Program-made: the position numbers and the translations under genes
Part shown: positions 1-6,700 of the stretch, piece after piece
Position numbering within the stretch: position 1 is the stretch's first letter
How the letters are laid out: the number at the start of each line of letters is the position of its first letter
Notes under the pieces: generated by a model
Seen by the model: only the letters and a program-made list of their open reading frames with translations
The model's database searches: none
Told to the model about the DNA's origin: nothing
NCBI GenBank assembly: GCA_041740675.1
Contig: JBGSLN010000165.1
Coordinates: 1 to 9,131, forward strand
Direction of reading: 5' to 3'
DNA from: JBGSLN01 sp041740675
GTDB taxonomy: Bacteria; Pseudomonadota; Gammaproteobacteria; JBGSLN01
Length of the DNA stretch: 9,131 nucleotides

Positions 1-8
1 ACAAACCC

Positions 9-56
9 TGTCATCCTGAACGAAGTGAAGGATCTCCATCAGGTTGTTCATGCCTT
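9..56 (+). repeat. Partial REP-like palindromic element, copy C
   Basis: This stretch carries one arm (TGTCATCCTGAACGAAGTGA and the following AGGATCTCC, 9-37) and the loop (ATCAGGTTGTTCATGCCTT, 38-56) of the element found twice at 3407-3615. Its loop matches that of copy B (ATCAGGTTAAGCATGCTTT) at most positions. The expected second arm is missing or badly decayed; only TTATCATCCCA just after it hints at one. It lies directly downstream of the stop codon of the glucanase gene and could form a small hairpin (ATCCT/AGGAT), but there is no T-run to support an intrinsic terminator. It may be cut by the window edge. The family resemblance is clear; any function is unknown. Confidence 0.7.
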
Positions 57-80
57 ACTTATCATCCCAAACAACACGAG

Positions 81-3000
81 TTAATCTCCAACTCTTACAT
101 TAGGAGAGGTGGCATTATTATTCATTGAATCAGTCACTGTAATGCTGACAAATGTATTTGCATTAAGCCCAACGTTATTGAGCTTGACTGCATTAGGCGG
201 TAAAGGATAATTTGAATAATTATTCCAACGATGGTTATCAACATTATAACTATAACTATATCGACCACTTCCTCCATTGGCGTTATTGAATATAATAATC
301 ACATTGCTCTTTTGTCCAGGAACCCTGAAAACTCGATCTATTGCAGGCGGATATAATAATGATGGGCCAATTGGCTTTAAAGGTGGTAACACCGGTTGCC
401 AAGGTACGGCATTACTGCTATTAATTGCTAACCACCACAATAAATTTGTAATAGTTTCACCATTATCAATTCCGCGATAATCAACTAATGCAAATGGAAT
501 TCCAATGGCTCTTAGGGTGTTAGTATTATCTACAATACAATAGGCTGCCTTAATCGAGCTACACGCCTCACCACTTTTAACTCGTGGGCTGCTGTCAAAT
601 GCTGTGTTCACTTTTGACATTGCATTGTAAAGTACGCCACCTGTCTCATGTTGTAATTGAGAAAAAGCCCACTGTGGATCTTTCAGAGCCATTATGGGCT
701 CAAACAGTTGGCTCCATTGATTTGCACCATTGAGTAATCCCTGAAAACCTCCCCAATATGCAGTCAAAGATGGACTTCCTGATTCTGAGTATTCTGCAGC
801 AAACTTATCAATAATATTTCCGCTATCATAAGTAATATCGCTGTAATTATTAATGATATTCAACAACATACTGTTTGCATTTTGTAGCAATTGCCAGTTA
901 GCCTCCACCCAATCTTTTGAAAATAAATCTAAAGTTATTGGGGTATAAGGCAACATTTGTATGCCGAGCACATAAGATTCTTTATTGCCAAAAAATGTCA
1001 TGTGATCAACTTTTAATGACCAATTAATCCCTGTCACTCCAGAATTATCCATTGATACACTTGTATTATATTTATTAAAAACCGTATTAGGTGCAATATC
1101 ATAACCATCATAAATGCTCTTACTCGGAATAATTTGCGTCCAAGCCTTTGCAGCTCGGATTTCCAACGCCGTCATAATCTTACCAATATCAGTCAGCTCA
1201 GCATTATTCGTCACTATTCCCCATAAGGTTAATCCATACCATGCATTGACACCTTCACTGGTAGATTCTTGATTTCGTCCAACAGCACCTGGCACTAAAC
1301 CATTAGCGAATGCATGGCCCTCAAACCAATCAAAGTAGCGATATTGCGGAAAATAAGGATCATCGGTTGATGGATTTGCGATATCTCGTGCTAATAAATC
1401 AAAATAGCTTTTATGTGCTGCTAACCAAGTACTATCAAATTTACCAATGACAGCTGCAGCATATAAAAAATAGCCATAATGAAAATGGTGATCAGTGTAT
1501 TGGCCATTATAAAAATCTAAATTATAGCCACACTGATCTTTAGGGCAATCGTTAGGACTTGCAGCAGCACGCGCTGAAATAATGCCGCCAAATTTATCAT
1601 CGTAATTAAAAAATCCTTGCAGAGTGCCGTGAGGATCTTTTGCCGGGGGGCTTTGTACAAACCAAGGCGCTAAAAATGTTTCCATTCGTTTCACAATATG
1701 ATCTCGTTGTTGAATTTGGCCCAATTGGTCAGCGATTAAAACTAAGCGTGCAAGACGAGCAATTTGTTTACCAAAGGCATAAGTATCATTTTTTGCAGTA
1801 GGTTCTAGGGTGTTGCCATGATTCTTAGGATCAAATGGATCTGCATCAACGAGTTGAGTATCTGTTTTTAAAGAAGTTGTTAATAAATTTATAAATGCAG
1901 GAGGAATTGATTGAGTACCATACCAAATGTTCTGATTTTGCAAAACTGGTGGATACGGTACATTAAGATCCCATCTGTTGCCAACAACAGCAACCATGGG
2001 TCCACGAATGGTTTCGATAGAATAGTTATTATTAACAATTGGATTTGCAAGATGATTAATTTGAGTGGCTTCAAAAGCCATCATTAATAACGGGTTACTT
2101 TGCGATCCTGCCATTTGTTGTGTTTGCCATTGATAATTAACTAATCCGCTAGTATCACTCGAAGATAAATTCACTGTTCCACTAATAGGATAAGTTCCAG
2201 AATAGTGTTGTAGCAATGCTTCTTCTGCGGCAAATTTTTCATCAGTCAAGATTTTCAAAGCAAATTGAGCATCGGTAATATGCGAGTCTGTTTCGACCGA
2301 ACCGACATAAGCAACCCGCACGATGCCAGTAAAATTGGACGCTGCTAAAAGTTGCTGGTAAACATGATCACGATTAGGGATATATTGCAAACTCAACGGT
2401 TTATCAGCAAAAATCATATATTCGTTATATAAAGCAGGAGGCCCATTAGGATAATTTTTTTTGGTTAATGCCGACATATCATCTGTTGCAATAATTACTT
2501 TAAAAACCTTGCCAGTATAGACAGCATCCGCTTGAGTAATTTCAGGTGCTTGTTGGTCAGTACCTATAGCTAAAAATCCTCGATTAGTCGATTCGTATAA
2601 ATCAACTGGTAAATTATTATATTCCATCGTGATGTAGGGCGAACCTCTGACTATGGGTGCTGTCATTGACTGCGCGCCATCATTAATAGACCATCGTGTA
2701 GTCAAGCTTAATTGATCATAATGTGTAATAACGCGCGCAACATTGCACGCTAAAATTTCTGGAATCCCAAACGCAATATCACTATTCATATCAACGACTA
2801 ACGAGTAAGTATATAAATCTGAATTAAGATTATTAGTCGTTGGTGCTGTGGTAACATTTAAAAAAGGAGTTTTAGCTGCACTGATAGCTAAGCCTGGCAA
2901 GTTGATGGGTATGCCTTTATCATTTTTTAATACTTCATCAATGACTCTAATATTTAATGGACTTTCTGCTACTCTAAAATCATCATATCTATTTCCTCGC

Positions 3001-3320
3001 TGTTTAGCTAAAAAAATTAAATCAGTAAACCACTTATTAGTAGGAAAATGGCATGTATTGTTAGCACAAGGATTTTCTGTATCAGTAAACTGGACCGGAT
3101 CTCGAGTCGGATTGCCATCCGTACCATATTCCTGATATGGCTGAATAGGACTCAGACCATTGTCGTTACCATGAGGGATTAATGTACTTGGATTAATAGC
3201 ATTATCAATCGGTGCTTGATCGATAAAAGTTACTGGAACAGCAAAACTAAAATTTGTGAAAAATATAAAACTAATAGCCATCCAAAAATAAACTTTACGC
3301 GGTGTATTCAAATGAAACAT
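81..3320 (-). CDS. Secreted glycoside hydrolase family 81 endo-1,3-beta-glucanase
   Basis: The product (1079 aa from the chosen ATG) hydrolyses internal beta-1,3-glucosidic bonds in laminarin-, callose- or curdlan-type glucans, by family precedent with inversion of configuration. Visible order: signal peptide 1-27; N-terminal beta-sandwich region from about 80 with the family motif PTNKW at 93-97; alpha/alpha barrel region from about 400 to 975; a short proline-rich linker (VLPPLKPIGPS, 976-986); and a beta-rich tail to 1079. The catalytic core is intact: TDHHFHYGYFLYAAAV has the family Asp at D610, and NQESTSEGVNAWYG carries E685 and E689, the spacing expected for the acid/base set. Three close cysteine pairs (C85/C90, C592/C597, C920/C928) fit an exported, disulfide-bonded protein. 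ATG at 3320 is preferred over an in-frame GTG at 3335 because a good Shine-Dalgarno site precedes only the ATG. It is longer than many GH81 enzymes because of the tail. It is divergent from the giant gene at 3718 and apparently monocistronic. Family assignment is firm; the natural substrate is inferred. Confidence 0.93.
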   Translation of the reverse strand: MFHLNTPRKVYFWMAISFIFFTNFSFAVPVTFIDQAPIDNAINPSTLIPHGNDNGLSPIQPYQEYGTDGNPTRDPVQFTDTENPCANNTCHFPTNKWFTDLIFLAKQRGNRYDDFRVAESPLNIRVIDEVLKNDKGIPINLPGLAISAAKTPFLNVTTAPTTNNLNSDLYTYSLVVDMNSDIAFGIPEILACNVARVITHYDQLSLTTRWSINDGAQSMTAPIVRGSPYITMEYNNLPVDLYESTNRGFLAIGTDQQAPEITQADAVYTGKVFKVIIATDDMSALTKKNYPNGPPALYNEYMIFADKPLSLQYIPNRDHVYQQLLAASNFTGIVRVAYVGSVETDSHITDAQFALKILTDEKFAAEEALLQHYSGTYPISGTVNLSSSDTSGLVNYQWQTQQMAGSQSNPLLMMAFEATQINHLANPIVNNNYSIETIRGPMVAVVGNRWDLNVPYPPVLQNQNIWYGTQSIPPAFINLLTTSLKTDTQLVDADPFDPKNHGNTLEPTAKNDTYAFGKQIARLARLVLIADQLGQIQQRDHIVKRMETFLAPWFVQSPPAKDPHGTLQGFFNYDDKFGGIISARAAASPNDCPKDQCGYNLDFYNGQYTDHHFHYGYFLYAAAVIGKFDSTWLAAHKSYFDLLARDIANPSTDDPYFPQYRYFDWFEGHAFANGLVPGAVGRNQESTSEGVNAWYGLTLWGIVTNNAELTDIGKIMTALEIRAAKAWTQIIPSKSIYDGYDIAPNTVFNKYNTSVSMDNSGVTGINWSLKVDHMTFFGNKESYVLGIQMLPYTPITLDLFSKDWVEANWQLLQNANSMLLNIINNYSDITYDSGNIIDKFAAEYSESGSPSLTAYWGGFQGLLNGANQWSQLFEPIMALKDPQWAFSQLQHETGGVLYNAMSKVNTAFDSSPRVKSGEACSSIKAAYCIVDNTNTLRAIGIPFALVDYRGIDNGETITNLLWWLAINSSNAVPWQPVLPPLKPIGPSLLYPPAIDRVFRVPGQKSNVIIIFNNANGGSGRYSYSYNVDNHRWNNYSNYPLPPNAVKLNNVGLNANTFVSITVTDSMNNNATSPNVRVGD
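3240..3320 (-). other. Sec-type signal peptide of the GH81 glucanase
   Basis: Residues 1-27 show the three expected parts: a basic start (TPRK at 6-9), a hydrophobic core rich in F, I, W and V (VYFWMAISFIFF, 10-21), and a likely signal peptidase I site after S-F-A at 27, followed by VPVTF. There is no cysteine at +1, so it is not a lipoprotein. The mature enzyme would be released to the periplasm and possibly beyond through a general secretion route. The exact cleavage site is inferred by eye. Confidence 0.82.
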
Positions 3321-3324
3321 CTTT

Positions 3325-3330
3325 TCCTCT
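3325..3330 (-). promoter_or_regulatory. Ribosome binding site that decides the glucanase start
   Basis: On the minus strand the sequence AGAGGA lies just upstream of ATG at 3320, with the GAGG core 5 nt away. The alternative in-frame GTG at 3335 has only A/T-rich sequence upstream (AAAAATGTAAA) and no purine-rich site. Using the GTG would add MKEEK before the signal peptide and would place the ribosome binding site inside the coding region. Confidence 0.75.
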
Positions 3331-3368
3331 TTCACTTTACATTTTTAAAACGTTGCAATGATACTTGA

Positions 3369-3381
3369 AAAGCATTTCTAT
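3369..3381 (+). repeat. 13-bp direct repeat, left copy (AAAGCATTTCTAT)
   Basis: The sequence AAAGCATTTCTAT occurs here and again, exactly and in the same orientation, at 3666-3678. The two copies bracket the tandem REP-like elements, and both are preceded by ACTT within a few bases. The left copy lies 49 bp upstream of the glucanase ATG. It could be a target-site duplication around an inserted element or the footprint of a local duplication. Confidence 0.6.
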
Positions 3382-3406
3382 TTTTTGGGTATACCTATTA
3401 AGTGTC

Positions 3407-3512
3407 TGACATTTTGAGCGTAGGAGGAATCTCCTTCAGGCTACGTATGCTTTTTAATGACCCCTCGCTTCGTTCGGGATGACAGTTGGGCGTTCAGGAC
3501 GACAAACCTCCT
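3407..3512 (+). repeat. REP-like palindromic element, copy A
   Basis: The left arm is at 3407-3430 (core TTGAGCGTAGGAGGAATCTCC at its right side, running to 3434) and the right arm at 3460-3484 (CCCCTCGCTTCGTTCGGGAT then GACA). The arms are imperfect reverse complements separated by a loop with TACGTATGC. A tail (CAGTTGGGCGTTCAGGACGAC, 3482-3502) follows, of the same form as that of copy B. The left arm is more degenerate than in copy B and lacks one base. The unit is about 106 bp and abuts copy B directly. Confidence 0.8.
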
Positions 3513-3615
3513 TGTCATTCCGAGCATAGCGAGGAATCTCCATCAGGTTAAGCATGCTTTTCAATGATCCCTCACTACGTTCGGGATGACAGTTGGACGT
3601 TCAAGATGACCCGCG
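3513..3615 (+). repeat. REP-like palindromic element, copy B
   Basis: This is the best-preserved copy. The left arm 3513-3537 (TGTCATTCCGAGCATAGCGA plus GGAAT) pairs with the right arm 3567-3591; 20 of 25 positions are complementary and some mismatches are G-U compatible in RNA. The 29-bp loop holds a nested perfect 10-bp palindrome, AAGCATGCTT (3550-3559). A tail (CAGTTGGACGTTCAAGATGAC) follows as in copy A. Similar TGTCAT-type palindromes are dispersed intergenic repeats in several bacterial groups; here they may form hairpins in transcripts or cruciforms in DNA. No protein-coding capacity is visible. Confidence 0.85.
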
Positions 3616-3665
3616 TTGGTTGCCCTCTCCCATACACGTATACGGATATACAGCTAAGACTTTAT

Positions 3666-3678
3666 AAAGCATTTCTAT
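3666..3678 (+). repeat. 13-bp direct repeat, right copy (AAAGCATTTCTAT)
   Basis: This is the exact second copy of the repeat at 3369-3381, with copy starts 297 bp apart. It lies 39 bp upstream of the start codon of the giant gene and overlaps a TATAAA sequence (3663-3668) that could serve as a -10 element, although no good -35 is seen. Both copies point the same way while the flanking genes diverge, so a shared operator read in the same sense by both genes is less natural than an insertion footprint. Confidence 0.6.
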
Positions 3679-3706
3679 CGTAAACTACACAAATATAGTT
3701 AGTAGC

Positions 3707-3713
3707 AGAGGTG
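3707..3713 (+). promoter_or_regulatory. Ribosome binding site of the giant gene
   Basis: AGAGGTG is a strong Shine-Dalgarno match, with its AGAGG core 6 nt before ATG at 3718. This fixes the start of the open frame. The nearby GTG triplets at 3711 and 3713 are in other frames. Confidence 0.8.
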
Positions 3714-3717
3714 TGTT

Positions 3718-6700
3718 ATGTTTCAGTCTAAACCAAAAGAAATCCAACAATATCAATATGATGAATTATTTGCTCATCACCAACAATACAACCAAACTAC
3801 TGATGTCGCATGGTATCACCATTTGGTTCCAGGTTTAGTTGGAATGATTAAAATTGCCAATGCTGACTATCAACAATTTCTAAAATATCTTGAAGCAACG
3901 AAACTTGATGGTGTAATAAAAGTTGAGATTTACAGACGTTTTCATGCCAAAAAGAAAGAGTTTAACCTGAAATTAGCTCAACTTGAGCAAGTAAGTGATG
4001 AAATACAGACAGAGTTTCACACAATATTTAGTAATTTTGGAAAAAAACGCTTGGAAAATGATCAGACCCAAAAGATCAAATCTGCATGCAGCAAATTAGC
4101 AACTACTAATACTGTACTAAAAACAAAGATTGAGAAATTATGCGAAGAAATTATAGCGCTACACCAAGATCACACCACGGTTAGTACCAAATCACTAGCA
4201 GAGCAACAAAAATTGGCACATAAATATTTCGCTGTGCCTTCTATTGATCCAGATCATCATAACGCAGACCCCTATCTGGTTGATTTTGCAATTAATCCTG
4301 AGGCTCAACATTTATATAATACTTTTGAAAATTTGCCGATCAATTACATCATTGAAGTGGCGGAAGGATTTATTGAGCGACCAGTACCATCGGCTAATCA
4401 AACAACGGGTAGTCGTATTTATCAACAGGCCGCTGCTGCTCTACGTCTTCCAGCATTTGATCCTTGGAAAGAGAGTTATTTCCCTACCTTTATTCAAAAC
4501 CAAAAAACATTAACCGAAGAATTAAAATTTAATCCAGTGACTAAATTTTTCATTAATTTATTTGTACCTATTAAAAGTGCAATTAATGACATTGAAGCAT
4601 TTAGAGTTCATAATAAAGAATCATTACGCTTACTTGAATATCAAGCTAATCAAAAGAAACAAGCCATCGCCGAAGCGATGTATTCAAAGTTAAATGCTTA
4701 TTTAACGGCTAATGAAGTCAATCAAACAGACTATGAATATTGTATTCACTTTATTAAAACGCATGGCAATTTTAAAGTTGCTAATATTCTGGTAAATCAG
4801 GCACAAAATCTTCATCACTTTATTCAAAGTGAGAAAAAAAGAAATAAAAAAGAGATGCCGTTTTTTAGAATATTTAATGCTGACAAAGTCAATGAAGTTA
4901 AAAACTATAGTACTTATTTGAAAAATCTAGAATTAGAAATTACACAAAGTCGAAATCCATTGGAGGAGATATTATCCAATCTAAATTTAAAGAATATTTT
5001 TATAGATAAGTTCAATGCAAGATTTAAACAAGATAATGTTGTAATTCATTTGTCGTTGGAAGAATTAATTAAACAACACTTTAACAATCCAGATAACAAA
5101 CAAGCCTTAATAGCATTTGTTAGTTCATTACTGCAACAAATAGCCTCTGACATGCCATGGGATATTTCGACATATTTTTCAGAAGAAAAAACTACACTCA
5201 AAAACAATCTTGAACAATTAAAAACATTGTTAAATAGTTTGCTAATAAAACTGAAAAATGATTCTATTGCTATTCAAAATAATCACTTTAAAATTGTTGA
5301 TGATTCTACATCCTCAAAAAAATTCATTGAACAGTATAATCAGCAGCATAGTGCAGAACCTATTACCTATGCGAAACAAACTGCGCCTTATGCAGATGCG
5401 GTTAAAAGACTGCTAAGTTCTGCTTCCATTGCAAAACAATTTGCCTTGGCATATAACGCCCAATTAAATAACATACTAATGCTGCAAATAATCCCCAATA
5501 GTCAAGATGCTGCATTATCTGCAGCAGATATTGACTGCATAGCTCAATCTTTTGCAAATCCAGTTAACAAAGAGGCTAATCTTGAATTTTTAGCTAAGTT
5601 TAAACCTGATATAATTGACACAGAAATTACTTCGTTACAGAGGCAAAACCAGCAAAATCCAACAGCAGTATTGCAAAACAAAATTGCATTTTTACAGTCT
5701 ATAAAAACATACCAGCCATTGCTAAATCAAATTAAAGCCCATGTAGAAAATCCAGATGTCGATTTATCAAAACGCCTAGAAATGCGCTTAGATTCCATCA
5801 CCGGTGATTATGGTCGTTTGTGGGATTTGATATTTTTGCATGGCGTTAATAATAATGATGAAACTGGCGAAGGATTGATCACGACTACTTTACGACATAT
5901 AAACTATGCCATTAGTGAAATCCAAGCAAAAATCAATAGTACAATGTTTAGTTCTACTGCAGTAGATCAAGAGAGACTGGATGGATTAAATCTCTTAAGA
6001 AAAATAGTTGCAGGAGAACAACGAGTTCCTCTAAGAAATGATGAGAAAGCTTTATTAGAAAAATTAGTACCACAGGAACGATTAACTCGAGAAGTGAGTG
6101 TTCATAATATTACGGCTGTTAATTATATTATTTACCGTTATACCGACTATCATTTGCATAAAGAATTGCAAAATACTTCAACAAATGATGTGAATGCTGG
6201 ACTGATTCCAATGTATTTAGCTGTGTTAAAAGCACATACTAATATAGATAAAGCACAACAATATAAAGATTTATCACTTAATGCTGTTAGAAAAATTAGT
6301 AAAGTTTTTAATGTGCTTCAAAATGGAGAATCAGAATCTGACATAAGCGATGAAAAGTTTAAAGAAAATGAAAACTTATTACCACAAGAACAAGCCTTGT
6401 ATCCATATAGAATTTCTGGCAATGCACAACAAGCTATAAAGCATTCTAATAATACCTTGCAAAATCTTGCCTTACTAAAACGTCGTGCATCTATGTTCAA
6501 AGAACACAATGCACAAATTATTCGCTCAGTTAATATTTATTTGCAGGGTTTATCGAGGGTAACAATTCAGGAAATAGCAGCAGGTGAGGCGATATTGCCA
6601 GAACTAAAGCAAGGATTTAAAGATACGTTAAATGAAAATGAATTAACACAAAGTAGTCTTAATTTTATTCGTCAAAATCAAATCTTTACTCCAGCAACAT

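Larger units (their letters stand above)
3321..3717. other. Divergent intergenic region between the glucanase and the giant gene
   Basis: This 397-bp gap carries the start signals of both genes, two tandem REP-like palindromes, a 13-bp direct repeat around them, and two 8-bp perfect palindromes (GGTATACC at 3388-3395, CGTATACG at 3637-3644). I found no convincing open reading frame, tRNA or structured RNA in it apart from the palindromes. No -35/-10 pair is good enough to call with confidence on either strand. Any shared regulation of the two divergent genes would act here. Confidence 0.6.

Noticed and set aside
1..80. Intrinsic terminator after the glucanase gene
   Set aside because: The minus-strand sequence past the stop lacks a GC-rich hairpin followed by a T-run; the palindrome there is incomplete.
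277..480. 67-codon plus-strand open frame
   Set aside because: It lies antisense inside the glucanase gene, has no ribosome binding site worth noting, and its product has no recognisable pattern; a shadow of the real frame.
1889..2074. 61-codon minus-strand open frame
   Set aside because: It overlaps the glucanase in another frame on the same strand; chance open frame.
2848..3135. 95-codon plus-strand open frame
   Set aside because: Antisense to the glucanase's N-terminal region, which is clearly coding on the other strand (PTNKW motif).
3407..3615. CRISPR array
   Set aside because: Only two long, diverged units of about 105 bp that abut each other, without regular short repeats and unique spacers.
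3639..3699. Possible promoters for the giant gene: TATAAA at 3663-3668 and TATAGT at 3694-3699
   Set aside because: Neither has a convincing -35 hexamer at 16-18 bp, and the second would leave a leader of only about 12 nt; not strong enough to annotate.
4244..4513. 89-codon plus-strand open frame
   Set aside because: Overlaps the giant gene in a different frame; the giant frame is continuous here, so no frameshift or nested gene is needed.
6318..6509. 63-codon minus-strand open frame with several cysteines
   Set aside because: Antisense to the giant gene; the cysteines arise from reverse-reading GCA/ACA codons.
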